DNA of 64,000 nucleotides from Erythroxylum novogranatense (GCA_029891385.1 CM057229.1:3039001-3103000), one strand, 5' to 3'. Counted from the stretch's first letter, positions 34,695 to 48,132 are shown. A program made the numbers and translations. Notes: generated by a model from the letters alone, not told the origin.

Positions 34695-37178
34695 GTACAT
34701 AAGTAGAAATAATAAGATGAAAGTATATGAGTTAAGTTGAAATGATCTTGAAAGGTTGCACTTGGACTTAGAATGATTGTGTGATTATCGATATAAGAGT
34801 TTAAGATTCAGTGTGAGAATATATCTGTGGAGTGGAGATTTAAGCTTCATATGGGTTATGTCCCTACCATTATAAATTGATAGAGAATAAGGATGTGTGA
34901 GATGAAATAAATGACAATTGGAAGACGAGATGATGATAGTGATATAGGAAAAAGTTGTTGAGTTTAGATTAAATTTTCATTGTGAGTGTACATCTGATAG
35001 TGGGATCACCATCACGGGTGAAATTATTAAGCATATGTGAACAATATGCGTGAAGATGACATAGGAAGTAATTGGCGACTTATTGAATAAGTGCTGATTA
35101 CAGTTCCTATAATTCAAAGTTCAAGATAGAGTTACTTGTAGTGATTAATTGGGAAGGAAGTGAGACTGTTAATGATGTTAGCATAGGTGATGAGCTTGAG
35201 GGAAAAGAAGAGGGACATGATTATAGTGAAGTCCCCATGATCGCGAACTGGCATAAAAAGAGAAAGGTTATCTAGAATTAAATGGGATTAAAGTGTCCTT
35301 AGTAGTATAAGCTACTAATTGGTAAATTAATGTGAATACATCTCCAGATAAGATGTGATGATTTTGGCGATGTATGCCAAGATATTAGAGTAAATGAAAT
35401 TGTTTAAGTGCCCTACAGAGCCTCATTTCAAGGGATGTTCTGATCATGTAAGCTATGACATAAATTGATCTTATTGAGATATTATGCATAGTTAAAATTG
35501 ATCTTCTCGAGGTATTAAGGATGACTGATATGTAATGACGGATAATAGTTGATTGATAAGGTTTTTATGAATAGTGTTGATGATTGTAGTAAGAAATCTT
35601 CTTTCAAAGAAGAATCTCCCTAAATTGAGTTAAGTTGATCTAACGATTTGATTTAAGAGTAATCAATGAAGAGACAAATTGGAAATGAATATGTAATCGT
35701 CGAAGTGAATAATGGAATCATATCTAAGCAAAACTCAGGCATAAAAAATGGAATATGCCCGACAAAGGTGTACACCAACTATATGAGTGGATTATAAATT
35801 CGAGGTGACACTATTGCAAATGTGAGGAAAAAATAGGTCCCCTTATATTCGATGTAAATATATAACAAGGAGATACAAATTCAATCTAAGGAATGAATTA
35901 CCAACACACAAAGTGAAGCATTCAAATAAATTGAAATGTGTGGAGGAACTAGTACGAATGAATAGGCATTTGAGTAAGCCGATGTGAATTAAAGGAATTC
36001 AAAGAAAAAGAGGAAATCATTATAGACGAGAAGTCAAGCGGGAGACTGAAAATGACAGGAGACAAAAATTACTTACAATGGGGGAAATTAGTCACCTAAG
36101 GAATTGCAAGAAATTAACACAAGGAAAAATGTGAGTGATAATTAATGATACTCCAATGATATTATGATATTGAAGATTTAAGTGATCCAAGCAAAATTGT
36201 ATCAATTAGTGACTGTGATCATAGATGGTATTTTGAGTGTGTTTGAAAATTAAAAAGAGGCGTTTTTGAATATTTGAAGAATAAGACACTGATGATAAAA
36301 TATCATTTGGATTTGGAGATTATGCATTATATAATGAAGTTTCGAGTCAGAGATTAAGATGCAATCTGTTGTAGTAGTAAAAAGTGGTTTTTGATGTGCA
36401 TAGGATAATGAAAGTCTTATGAGTTGATTATGATACATGGTTTAGAAGTGCCATGATAGAAATCGCTTTGAGATCTTGGAGACATTAGATATGCAAAGCC
36501 ATTTCTGGAATGTACAAATTATGTAAATTTGAGGGAATTATTCAGTTTGAAAAAAAAATGTGTACAAATGAGTGCTACTGGTAAAATTAGTGTGTAATCC
36601 GACACACTGAATGGACAATTCTATAATAGAATAATTCACATTCAGATATTGAGGTTTTCAAATTTAGTGTAATGAGGAGTGCAGAATATTGAGTGGCATA
36701 TGGGGTAAAATAAAATGTTGCTGGTTGCATTGAAATTTAAGATCAACTCTACTGGAAAGAAGTAAGAAACCAAAAAGCTAAAGATTCAGAATTGTGAATC
36801 ACCCGAAAAAAGTGAAATCGAATATGAACTTTCGAGTGAAATCGGAAAAAAAAGATATTTGGTGATTGGAATAAGAAGTACGTATATCCGATTAGGATGA
36901 TTGAACAAAGAAAATATTAGAGAAGCCTAAGTAACAACTTAAGATAAACATCCTAGTGGGGATATGCTAAGATTTTATCTTAGCTGCTAAAGATATAGAA
37001 ACAAGTGATTGAAGGTTTGAGCTACCAGCAGTTTTAACTGTTAGAATTATGCTTGAAGCTCATATTTTTGAATTCGTAGGAAGATAAGATTGAGGCATAA
37101 TTCGAATTGACTACAGGTATAACAATTGTTATCGTAGTGGCATCATTAGAAGAAGTGATATGGGCATAGTATGACAGA

Positions 37179-37183
37179 AGGGT
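37179..37183. repeat. Predicted target duplication of the E array (agggt)
   Basis: Five bases before the TGTAAC start of the first E LTR; the other copy would lie beyond the window. Confidence 0.4.
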
Positions 37184-38094
37184 TGTAACATCCCGTCACC
37201 GATGGGAGCGATATTATAGTAAATTTGGATTGGGTTATGATTGTGTACATAAACTTCGGTATACATGCACTAGTGACAATTCTTGGCTTTTGTGTCTTTG
37301 TAAAAATATGAAATTGTGTGTTAATTAAATTGGATTGATTTCTGTATTCAACATTAAATTGCAAAGTGGTGCGATGAGATGTTGATCTTGTAGATGGTAT
37401 CATCATTGACACTCTAATTAAGGATATGACTTAGGAAATTGGTTTTAGCATGGCCTATTAAAATTTGGAAAGATTTATGAAAGTCAAAGTAAATGAATGG
37501 ATTGAATTGGAAATTTGACAGGCATGAAAGTGAATGATTATTTTGAAAGAATTGAATTTCAATTCAGTCCCTAAAAGTTGGACTTTTCTAAATTGAAGGC
37601 GTGAAGTTATAAGAATTGTTATATGGGCAATTTGGGTATAGCACTTAAGAGAATAAGGTTTAAGGTTAAATTAAGAGGGCAAAATGGGCAATTCATAATT
37701 TGAAATGACATAAAAGAAAGGGAAATTGGGTTTGAAAATGGGAAAGAAATGAAGATGTCATGGAAGAAGGAGATGAAGGGAAGAAGAGTTCGATTTTTGA
37801 CGAAATCTGGAAGAGTTTAAAGAATTTGTGAGCTAAATCAGGTAAGTTTAAGTATCTTACTTCTTGATTAGTAGATTGATTTATGTTTTGAGTGATATAG
37901 TTAAAGTTTGGGTTCTGAGATGTTGGGTATATAGGGTTTTCAAAAAATGGTAGATTTTGATGTTTGAGAGTGGATTTGGTTTGTTAATGGGTTGGAAATT
38001 GGTGTGAGAGTGATGTTGTAATGTTTAGATGAGTTATGTGTTGAATAAATTGGAATATTTGGATTAAATTGGTTGAAAGATGGATTCGGGAGGA

Positions 38095-38252
38095 GCGATC
38101 GACCTCGCACGTCGCGACGTGCTCATGTGCACGTCGGGGCGAGCGAATTTGTGCACGTTGCGACGAGGGCGAGCGTGCACGACGCGACGAGGGAGAGCCT
38201 TTGGATTTCGCCGCGGCGAGCTTCTTCACGTCGCGACGAGCTACTGTTTCAG
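38095..38252. repeat. CpG-rich repeat block in E LTR 1
   Basis: GCACGTCGCGACGTGC palindrome followed by CGACGAGGGCGAGC and CGCCGCGGCGAGC units; homologous to the blocks in A and B. Confidence 0.8.
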
Positions 38253-38596
38253 AAAGTTATGTTTGGTTTTTAAGGGGTTTATATTTTTATGAAAAAGAGA
38301 AGGGTTAAAACAGTCTGTTAAAGTTCTCAAATTTGGATGGAAGTTTAGTGTAAAGTATGGTTTCGGCATAAAGATAGTCCATATATGTTGGGCAATGATT
38401 TTTGGATTTCAGAAACAAATTGTATAAATTGAGAGTCTATTGAGTTCTATTTTGAGGAAAAGTTTAACGGGAACTGTTTCTTTAGTTATTGCCGGGAATG
38501 TCACGAAAGTGCACAGTACTTATCATTAGATTGCTACATGTGCATTATTGCTGAAATGTACAATGTGTTAAAAATATGTGTTCTGATTTATGATAG

Positions 38597-38660
38597 AGGC
38601 ACTTTTGGAAAGTCAGCGTCAGACATTTCAGAGACCTCCAGGCGTTAGCATGGAAGCCAG
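38597..38660 (+). other. Intron-like cassette in E LTR 1 (64 nt)
   Basis: Preceded by TTCTGATTTATGATAG and followed by GTGAGTGACC. Length 64 nt is conserved in LTR 2, LTR 3 and both F LTRs despite substitutions. Confidence 0.5.
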
Positions 38661-39014
38661 GTGAGTGACCTAGATGGTTCCCAAAGTGTTAAATGTTATA
38701 ATTCAGTGATTTAAATTCTCTGAAGTAAAATGATGAGACAGTATTGAATTTGAACTCCGGATCGAAGGCCCGGAGTATTGAAGTGATAGTATATAGAAAT
38801 GTTATGAGAATGTGATAGTGTAATTGTGTTTGTTATGTGAAAATTTGGAATAGATTAGAAATGATTGTGATATATGAATAAAATAATAAAGTGATTGAAT
38901 TGTGACACATGCCGTTCATTTATGAATGCAAAATCAGTTAATGAAAGCTGCGACCAAAGCAGCCACTGATCAGAGCTTTCAGCTCAACGTTATAACTAGG
39001 CTTCGAGCCATATA

Positions 39015-39470
39015 GTGATGCAGAGCTACAAGCTCGACTATTGGAAAAGAGCCTTGTGCTCTAAAAGGGAATAGTGCATACCCAGAGGGCTCTCCTATCC
39101 CTAAGATGCGTGGGAAGTAGTGCATACCCAGAGGGCTCTCCTATCCCTAAGATGCGTGGGATGTAGTGCATACCCAGAGGGCTCTCCTACTCCTAAGATT
39201 GGTTTAACGATTAATGAGCCCTAAATGGGACAGTTCAGAGCTACAAGTTCAATGATTAATGAGCCCTTGACGGGACAATTTTAGAGCGAAAAGCTCAGCG
39301 ATTGATGAGTTAGTGCATACCCAGATGGCTTTCCTACCTCTAAGACGCGTGGGAAGTAGTGCATACCCACAGGGCTCTCCTACCCCTAAGACGCGCTCAA
39401 CGATTAATGAACCCTTAATGGGACGATTCCAGAGCCTATGGGTCAATGATTAATGTGCCCTTTTAGGGAC
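39015..39470. repeat. Minisatellite region in E LTR 1
   Basis: Units of about 47 bp around TAGTGCATACCCAGAGGGCT alternate with AATGAGCCC...GGGACAG units. LTR 1 has one more 47-bp unit in the first cluster than LTR 2 (57600-58035). Confidence 0.85.
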
Positions 39471-40412
39471 AGTATAGATGCTTGGTCACAAAACTTATAT
39501 GAATTGATAATGGGTTACAGACTGCATTTATTCTGATATGTTTGATTGAATGATAGGCGAAATGCCCTACACTGGTGTGAAAACAGTTATGAGGTATTCC
39601 TAATTATAGAATTTATGACTGATTGTGATATGCTTAGTGTTGTATGGAATATTAGAGCTATTGACTAGAGTTGCCATCGATTAGAGCTTTTAGCTCAACG
39701 TGTGAAAATGAACTTTGAGTTCATGACTGATTCAGAGCCTTAGGCTCAACGTATAATGAACCCAGTATCTAGTATTGGATAAGGGTCAGCTATTATTGAG
39801 CCCATCAATGGGACAATTTAGGCACTAGGTCACAGCCATATGATAATTAAATAGTAAGCGAGTGAAATACTTTGCATCAAAAAAATGGGATGTATGAATA
39901 TAGATTTATGTAAATATGTAAATGGGGAATTCTTGAGAAAATTTATTACGAGATAGAGATAGATCTATGGGAATTGAAAAATGAGATCAAATAGAAAGAA
40001 TGAAAACATAAGTTATTATTCGATTCTGTACTTGAGTGAGCGGGCCATCGATAATGGTCACTCATTGAGTTTGCAAAAATTCATCCAAAATCTGCAATTA
40101 TTTTGCAGGACTTAGAAGAATACCCTGTTAGGTAATGGGTGTATAGTGATCGTAGAGTGGTATGAGGACTCTGCAAATTTATTATTGTGTATTTTACAAG
40201 ATGACCCTCGTGGTCATTGTACCTACCAATTTTGTTATATAAATTGTTTTCCATAATATACATATATATATAAGTGTATGTTTGCTTCAAAACAAAATTT
40301 TAGTACTGTGTTTTGACTGAGTGTGGTATCATCCCATCCTTGCAGGGCATGGATCTAGATATCACCATTAATGTTGGGTCCGGGTCTTACGGGAGCGGGG
40401 TGCTACATTTAG

Positions 40413-40425
40413 TGGTATCAGAGCC
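40413..40425 (+). promoter_or_regulatory. Primer binding site, E interior 1
   Basis: TGGTATCAGAGCC after the LTR end. Confidence 0.9.
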
Positions 40426-40662
40426 CAGAAGTACGAACTTACATGGGCGTTTCTGAACATAAGTCGAATCGTATACAGTAAAGACATGTTATAGTAGACA
40501 CTGGCGACTGATCCCTAATCTTAGTCCCATGAGAATGAGTCTTGCGCATGAAAAAGTGTTAAGCTCATGTGTTAAGTGTCTTAGTGTGAAAAGAGAAACG
40601 AAACATCAACGTATGAGTCAATGTGGATTATGGGCAATTGGGAATGGGAAAAGTGAAACTGT

Positions 40663-40733
40663 GAGGGCGCGAGGCTCGTGAGGCCAAGGCCCTTTTTGAG
40701 GACGCGAGGCCCGAGAGGCCGAGGTCCTACAAA
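40663..40733. repeat. Duplicated GC-rich motif in E interior 1
   Basis: Two copies of GCGAGGCYCGNGAGGCCNAGG about 40 bp apart, repeated in interior 2 (59221-59291). Confidence 0.75.
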
Positions 40734-43380
40734 TTGTAAATGATATTCACATTGTACTGTAGTCATAAACCCTTGAATGCGATAGGAATGTGAAGATAGT
40801 GGTATGGGATGATTTTGGAAATAAGTGATATCGATTGAGTAATGAGACTTAAAGTGCATAAATTGGGTTGTAAGAAAATGAAATTGCGATAGTCTGGAAA
40901 GATTAGATTTTGATATGAAAGAGATATCAGTAAAGAGTGATCAGGGGTACGATTGAGTGTAAAAATATGCTTATGGTTGATCAAAAGCTCAGTGAGGACT
41001 AGGCAATTGTGATTCAGATGAGTTGTTCGATAAACTAGGATGTGTGGAAATGAGAAAAAGACAGAAATGGATTTACTGTATTTGTGTTACTATATGGGTA
41101 TGATGGACTACATTATAGCGTAAATGAATAAATTGAGTAAAAGAAAAATGTGTCATACTTGGATTGGGTCAAATGTAGACATGAGGGGAATATCGGTTAA
41201 AATAACCAATGTATGAATTTGTCGAAGGATATATTGATGCGAGATAAAAAGGTTAGGACGATCAAGTATTATGATTTGACTTGTCTGTCCAATAAAGTGG
41301 GAAATTTTGGAAGTGAGAAAGCATGTGATTTGCGTGGGTAAATATAGATTCACTGTATTCGTATCGGTGTGTAAAAGGGTATTAATATGGGACCGAAATG
41401 CTTTGACTTCAAAGGAAATAGAGACGTAAAGTTATTGACAAAAAGAAGTAGAAATGGTGTGATTAAAGGGTATAAGCTTGGTTAAAAAGGAAATGATTTA
41501 AGTAAAAGTGGTTTTGAAATGTGACAATAGCCTGAATACTGGGATTGCATTTCTTGATGCTTCTGTATTTATAATTCTATGTGGATTGGGAATATGCGCA
41601 TGGACGATAAAATTATAGGGTTATGATGCTACAAATGTTGGAACGTGATTCATGATATGTTACTATGGGGACAATTAGGTATGTTCTCTGATTTGAATTG
41701 TTTAATGTATACATTTTTGGAAATTATGATAACTCAATGGAGAAGAGTAAAAGCACTCAAAAATGTTTATGACGAGTTGTTTTTGACAAAAAGGGAGTTA
41801 AATAATGGAAAGCTGAAAAGAATTTCTGTTAATATGTGTATTAGTATGAGGAACGAGTGCAGAACACATGCGGGTCACCAAGTCATAAGGTGAACCCTAC
41901 TTATGGGCAAGAACAAGAATAGAAATGATTTCTGGAGTATATAGAAATGTTGGTATCATTAGTGATTGTGAATGATTGAACTGAGAGATAAATACATCTC
42001 TAGATGAGATAATAAGAGTTAGATGAAATTTATTGGGTTGTATAGTATAAGAGATTACTTTATAGTTCATTGGGTGTCAGTATCGAGGATGCATTGACCA
42101 GAGTGGGCGATACGAATTGATCTTATTATGATAGTAGGAAAAGTGGAAATTGATTCTCTTGAAGTTTCAAAAGGGACCTATAAGTACATATGGAAAATAG
42201 ATGAGTGATTATATCGAGGTTTGTCAGCGTGGTTTTCGATCTGTGAGGGTAGGCTTTCCATGACAAATAGTTGAGATTATAAGTTCTTCTCTAAATTCAA
42301 CAATAGAATTTGGTAATTCTTTCATGATCTAAAGGTCGAAAGTTCCTTACCTGATACAATCGGGTTTGTTTCAGGCAGAAATTGACCGTTGTAATGAAGG
42401 AATTTTGGAGTTGATGATGTTAAATATCTACGTGTATGAGGGGATTCGGGTACTTCAAGGAAACACTTTTGCTTATGTGAGGAGAATTTTGGTCTGCATC
42501 TTAGGGTATAAATGTGTGTTTGGGAACCACAGATCCTACATAATGTTAAGGGGTTCCAACACAGGAAGTTATGATTTTAGACCGATTGAAATATGTGGAG
42601 CAACAGATATGAATGAACAGACATTTGTATGAGTCAATGAGGAATCTGTAGGCATTTGAAAGAATTGGGAAATCTGTTGAGAAATAGGAAGTTTAACGAG
42701 AAATTGAGGATAACATGAGTCAGAGGAATTTGTTACTCAAGGAATTTCATGAGCTAAAAATAAGAGGTTATACCTATTAGTGTTAATTATGCCCTGATTT
42801 GATATTGTTATAAAAGGTTAATGGGACCTGAGCATAAGAATATCAATTAGTGACTATGATCTTAATGAAGATGAATTTATGATTATGGGGAATTTGGTTG
42901 AAATGTATAACATGATTTTGGTGTTGCTAAAGATGAATAACTACCTGAGCTAAATTTAGACACGTGAATTAGAAACTTCTGCAACAGTAATTGGATCAAA
43001 AGCGTAGAATCATGATGTGGACAGAATCACATGAGTTATGCAATGACTAGACAGATTAGTAATGATTAAGGTATGACTAGAAATTGGAAAGATTGAGAGG
43101 ATTGGGGCTGAGGAACTTATGTTCCAATAAATTGTACCGAATAGAGCAATTGCATAGCAAAACATCATAATTATGGATACGGGGTTACTAGATCGAGTGC
43201 AATAAAGAGGGTATGGTGACGAGTTAAGTGGAACCAAGGAAATGTGGAAAACCCAAATTGTGGATATGGGGATGTTGATAACATCGACACATGTGTATTA
43301 CTGTTTAAAGAAAGGTCCTAGTAAGGGGACCCCAAAAGAGCAAATGGGTAGCTAAGAATGTGGACTTGAGTGAATATGGT

Positions 43381-43690
43381 CGAATAAGTTCCGGCATATA
43401 AGTGATGCATTCCTTCTCATGAATGCATGAAATAGTAAGGAGTTGTGATTGAGTCGCCTATTTGTAGCATCTCCACGTTGAGTTATGCTCCGTGAAAGTA
43501 TTTTGATTTGACTAAGCCTACGGGCCAGTATTCTGATTTGACTGAGCCTACGGGCCAGTATTCTGATTTGACTGAGCCTACGGGCCATTATTTTGATTTG
43601 ACTGAGCTTACGGGCCAGTGTTATGTTTATATGTGTAGGCACTCGATCACAACGATAAGAACACATGTGAGTCTTATACCAATGGGTTTA
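43381..43690 (+). repeat. LTR-like fragment inside E interior 1, with 30-bp tandem array
   Basis: Flanks read like the minisatellite zone of the G LTR (GTGATGCATTCC...ATGAATGCATG on the left; GGCACTCGATCACAAC and GTGAGTCTTATA on the right). Between them are four 30-bp units around TTTGACTGAGCCTACGGGCC (43496-43620). The same fragment is in interior 2. Confidence 0.75.
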
Positions 43691-43940
43691 TAAGTGAATT
43701 TGTAGCTAGAAATGTTTCAATCAGATAGCTGTTGGAGTTGTAATTGGGAGTAATGGGTTAAAATTTATGAAAACTCATCAAAGACATATGCAAAAAGGAT
43801 GATCTCTATATAATGAATGGAAGGACCTTTTGGACGACATTAATGATGAGGTAATAAGGGAACCATCGAATAAGTTGGATGATATAAGAAATGGATGGAT
43901 ATATGAGAAACAATACCCCTATCGTATTCAGTGTCAAAGT

Positions 43941-43960
43941 GAATTTCGAGGACGAAATTT
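43941..43960 (+). promoter_or_regulatory. Pre-PPT hairpin, E interior 1
   Basis: GAATTTCG, AGGA loop, CGAAATTT: seven Watson-Crick pairs plus an outer G.U. Confidence 0.6.
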
Positions 43961-43965
43961 TTATT

Positions 43966-43978
43966 AGGAGGGGAGAAT
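43966..43978 (+). promoter_or_regulatory. Polypurine tract, E interior 1
   Basis: AGGAGGGGAGAAT next to LTR 2. Confidence 0.88.
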
Positions 43979-44889
43979 TGTAACATCCCGTCACTAATGG
44001 GAGCGATATTATAGTAAATTTGGATTGGGTTGTGATTGTGTACATGAAATTCGGTATACATGCACTAGTGACAATTCCTGGCTTTTGTGTCTTTGTAAAA
44101 ATATGAAATTGTGTGTTAATTGAATTGGATTGATTTTTGTATTCAGCATTAAATTGCAAAGTGGGTATCGATGAGATGTTCGGTACTGTAGATGAATGTA
44201 CTGTTGGCACTCCAATTAAGGATATGACTTAGGAAATTGGTTTTAGCATGACCTATTAAAATTTGGAAAGATTTATGAAAGTCAAAGTAAATGAATGGAT
44301 TGAATTGGAAATTTGACAGGCATGAAAGTGAATGATTATTTTGAAAGAATTGAATTTCAATTCAGTCCCTAAAAGTTGGACTTTTCTAAATCGAAGGCGT
44401 GAAGTTATAAGAATTGTTATATGGGCAATTTGGGTATCGCACTTAAGAGAATAAGGTTTAAGGTTAAATGAAGAGGGCAAAATGGGCAATTCATAATTTG
44501 AAATGGTATAAAAGAAAGGGAAATTGGGTTTGAAAATGGGAAAGAAATGAAGATGTCATGGAAGAAGAAGATGAAGGGAAGAAGAGTTCAATTTTTGACG
44601 AAATCTGGAAGAGTTTAAAGAATTTGTGAGCTAAATCAGGTAAGTTTAAGTATCTTGCCTCTTGATTAGTAGATTGATTTATATTTTGAGTGATATAGTT
44701 AAAGTTTGGGTTCTGAGATGTTGGGTATATAGGGTTTTCGAAAAATGGTAGATTTTGATGTTTGAGAGTGGATTTGGTTTGTTAATGGGTTGGAAATTGG
44801 TCCGAGAGTGATGTTATAATGCTTAGATGAGTTATGTGTTGAATAAATTGGAAGACTTGGATTAAATTGGTTGAAAGACAGATTCGGGA

Positions 44890-45022
44890 GGCGCAATCGG
44901 GCTCGCACGTCGCGATGTGCTCATGTGCACGTCGCGGTGCGCGAATTTGTGCACGTCTCGACGAGGGCGAGCGTTTGGATTTCACCGCGGCGAGCTTCTT
45001 CACGTCGCGGCGAGCTACTGTT
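44890..45022. repeat. CpG-rich repeat block in E LTR 2
   Basis: Shorter than in LTR 1 (one CGACGAGGGCGAGC-type unit missing). Confidence 0.75.
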
Positions 45023-45144
45023 CCAGAAAGTTATGTTTGGTTTTTAAGGGGTTTATACGTTTATGAAAAAGAGAAGGGTTAAAACAGTCTGTTAAAGTTC
45101 TGAAATTTGGATGGAAGTTTAGTGTAAAGTATGGTTTCGACATA

Positions 45145-45149
45145 AAGAT
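45145..45149. repeat. Target-site duplication of element F, left copy (aagat)
   Basis: Repeated at 56979-56983; uninterrupted LTR 1 has a single copy at this site. Confidence 0.95.
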
Positions 45150-48068
45150 TGTAACATCCCACCCTCAATTGGAAAGGTAAAATAGTAAATTTGACATAGG
45201 ATGGAATAGATTTGGAGTGCATAGGACTGCTCATGCAAAATGGAATTGGTCCACAATCACATTTGTGCACATGAAATTACTGTGCATGCATACATGATAT
45301 TCCCGGTTTGCGTGCCTAAGACAATTTTATTGGGATTAACATGGTTAGTGGGTTTCAAAAATTATTCTGAGTGTGCCATAAATTGTTTTCTATTTTAAGG
45401 GATTTTTAGGAATTTTTCTGGATTTTTCCGGAGAAAATTCCCGGACCGGAAAAATCGCCAATTGGCGAACCGGTCGATTTTCGATAGCGAAAATTTCTAC
45501 CCAATGGCACTGTAATATTGGGTATATTATTTTGGGATTGAAATTAGGGTCATTGGAATTGATTGAGTTAATTTTTTGGCCTAGGTTTAATTGAGTAAAG
45601 TATTAATATGTTGACTTTTCAACTTTGTTTTAACAAATCCTACAAAGCCACCTACCCTTTCATAAATGTACCCTCCTCCCACGGTTTTACATAAGAAAAT
45701 GTTGCTTCCTTTTAGTGTAACCGAAATTGTGGAGATAGGTATAAAATTGATGAAAACTAATTGGTTTTACATTTGACTTTTCTTTGAAAATTTGCACCAA
45801 CAAAACTTGCCAACATCTCCTTCATTTAATGCCTCCTTATCATGTTTCTTGGTATTGCCTATGCCTCTCTCGGTGATGACTTAAAGAATGAAGGAATGAG
45901 ATAAAAGTGGCTTGAAGTCTTTGTTTTGTAACTCATCCAAGCCTCTCTCTAATTTGGTTTTCTCACCATCGAATTTTTGCTTCTTTCTTCATCTTCCTCC
46001 ACAAATTCAAAAGTTCTCTTACTTGTCATTAACTTATTGTCTTACCATCATGATGATGTCTTTACTTGGAAGTTAGAAGAAGTGGTTAGCAAGGGTATTT
46101 AAGAAGGAAGTGAAGAGAAGAGAGGATTGGAAGCTAAAGAGGTAAGTTCTTTCATTAAGTTTTTAATGATGCCTTAAGTATGAATTTATGAATCATGGTA
46201 GGTAGACACATTGAATGGGAGGTTTGGGGTATTTATTATGCTTAGGGTTGCATTAAATTAATGACTATAATGGTTTGAATTAATGGGTATAAGGTTAGGT
46301 TGAATTATGAATTGAAAGTAGTATGTTAGAAGTGGTTTTAGTTTGATTAGTGATGGCATATTGATGATTGATTTTACTTGGAAAGAAATAATTAAGTGCT
46401 TCCAATTTTTATGTATTATCCCTAGTACATGTATAAATGGTATAAGAACTGATTTGTGTTCATTTGGATGTGTAATGATGTGTTAATGGCATTGGAAATG
46501 ATAGAACTAAGGTTAACACCAAAGCTGGAAAATTAGGGTTTTCACTGATTGTACTTTTGTTAGCATAACTAATTGTGTAGGAATGCAAATGAGGTGCGGT
46601 TTGTGGCCACTTAAACTTTGTGATGTTAGCTACATATTTGTGTGAAATATGTGTTGTCAAATTATAACTCTAAGAGGTTGAAATTTGGCTTGGAAAGTTA
46701 CTGTTTGGACTTAGGTGAACAGTATCAGGATTAATGACCTGATTACTTTGTTTATTTTTCTAAATTAATTGATATGGAATTAGGAAAAATGGTCTTCACG
46801 AAAGTTGAAGCATATTAAGTTAGTTTTCCATTCCCACTGATTTTGCTATTTTTAGATCTGTATATTGGGAGATATGAACTGTTTACTATTGACTGGTTTT
46901 GAGCATTTTGATGAAACCCAGCCAAAGTGTTGGTTTTGTGAGCTTTCTGATTTGAAGCAATTTTAGCAGTTTTTTTGACTTGAATTGGCTTTGGTGATCT
47001 TCTGAAAATTTGTAGAGGAAGTAATTATCTTGAAAAGGATATATGGCATGTAATTTTTAGAGGTCATATGTGAGAGTTATGATTTTGTAAACACTGAACC
47101 TGCATTAGGTTGTGAATTGCTGATCATGGTAGAAACTTCCATAACAATTTTGAAATTGTTAGAGATCGAATTGGAGTTGTAGTTCTTCATGAAAATTGAA
47201 GTTTGAGATCTTATTTTTTCAGGGATATAAGGTAGTGAATATGGTGGCATTTTTGCTTAGAGATATATTGTTGTGAAATGTGCTGTTCAGATTGGGAAAA
47301 TTCTGAGGGTTGATGCTTTGGTGAATTGTTTGACATAGTTAGCAAGTGAATCTGATTTTGGGTTGTTCATGAAAGTTGTAGATAACATTGTGAACTTACT
47401 GAGCATATTTATTGTGTTATTTTTTACTGAGGAAATGAGTAGTTACTGAATTTGCAATGTACTGCTCTGTTTTGATAGGTTTTGAGTGGGTAGTAGGTTT
47501 GATTGGATTTTTGACACCCTTAGGGGTGAAATTGATTTTTATGGTCTTCTTGAGAATTGTAGAGGGTTTCATTATCTTTCCAACAAGGTATAGTTTGCAA
47601 TTTTCTGAAATGTGTAGAAAGGGATATGATAGATTAAATTTTGGTTAAAAATCAGGAAAACAAAGAAGGAAATAAGGGTTATGCATTTAATGTGAATTTT
47701 GGTTTCTTTCGTGAATAACTCTTCCGTCCGACGTCCGATTGACCTGATTCTTGACGCATCAGATTAATAGAATATTGAATTTCATTTTCTGAGAGATTCG
47801 GGATTTTTAGACTGGAAATTGACGTGGCCCCGGGTAACGGGGCCTTTAATCACTGTTTTGTTTAATTGGGGATCTATAGAGGTCCGAATTGCGCACCGTC
47901 AGCGCCAATAAGTTTCTAATTTTTAGAAGGATTTTTTTGAGGGAAAAAATAGGATTAGAGACGGGAATATCATGATCATGCATTGTGCACCTTCTAAGTG
48001 TTACATGTGCGTTCTGAAATAGTTCTGAGTGGACAAGTGGTAATGGTTATATTTTCTGATTATTATAG

Positions 48069-48132
48069 AGGCACGTTTGAAGCGTCGATCACCGACGTTC
48101 TTGAGACCGCCAGATATTAGCTCGAAATGCAG
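48069..48132 (+). other. Intron-like cassette in F 5' LTR (64 nt)
   Basis: Preceded by TTCTGATTATTATAG, followed by GTGAGTAACC. Confidence 0.5.

Larger units (their letters stand above)
30047..37183 (+). mobile_element. Element G: non-autonomous Ty3/gypsy element, 5' LTR and most of the interior
   Basis: 5' LTR, primer site and about 3.3 kb of interior are present before E interrupts it. The interior aligns in order with that of A up to about A position 16000, so roughly 0.6 kb of interior and the 3' LTR should lie beyond the E array, right of the window. Confidence 0.8.
33928..37183 (+). pseudogene. Element G interior: leader and fossil pol
   Basis: The leader shares blocks with E and F (CAGAAGTAC, TCATGTCATAGCAGACA, CTGATCCC). 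The clearest pol relic is at 36203-36250, reading QLVTVIIDGILSVFEN and then a stop. It corresponds to the RT catalytic region [13 protein letters not shown] with the second Asp changed to Gly. A RNase H relic lies at 36560-36625 (TGGTAAAATTAGTGTGTAATC, aligned to GKANVVAD). Stops are frequent and no frame is usable. Confidence 0.65.
37184..40407 (+). repeat. Element E LTR 1
   Basis: 3224 bp, TGTAACATCCCGTCACC to GGAGCGGGGTGCTACA. Parts: purine-rich tract (37736-37792); donor GGTAAGT (GT at 37842); CpG block (38095-38252); 64-nt cassette (38597-38660); minisatellite region (39015-39470); TTTTGCAG acceptor (AG at 40107-40108). Confidence 0.9.
40426..43940 (+). pseudogene. Element E interior 1: leader and fossil pol, non-coding
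   Basis: The leader resembles F and G. A GC-rich duplicated motif (40663-40733) follows. The rest matches D and the other fossils. ATCAATTAGTGACTATGATC at 42851-42870 is the counterpart of the G RT catalytic region, but the acidic residues are gone. Near the 3' end (43381-43690) there is an LTR-like insert with a 30-bp array. Frames such as 42366-42632 are not conserved as protein. Confidence 0.6.
43979..45149 (+). repeat. Element E LTR 2, left part (interrupted by F)
   Basis: Same start as LTR 1, with CpG block at 44890-45022. It breaks at CATAAAGAT, exactly where LTR 1 continues AGTCCATATATG. Confidence 0.92.

Noticed and set aside
42366..42632. 88-residue frame in E interior 1 (and 41645-41893) as a conserved gene, because interior 2 has similar ones
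   Set aside because: Interiors 1 and 2 are recent copies. The second copy already has an indel shifting the start, and the aligned DNA in D, G and A is full of stops.
43496..43620. CRISPR-like array
   Set aside because: Units are contiguous with no unique spacers, and the sequence is eukaryotic.
43352..43693. Repeated-motif proteins (antisense ARRLSQIRIL repeats and sense TEPTGQYSDL repeats), also at 61887-62228
   Set aside because: Both are translations of the 30-bp tandem array; a 30-bp unit keeps any frame open. No start context, neighbours or conservation suggest a gene.
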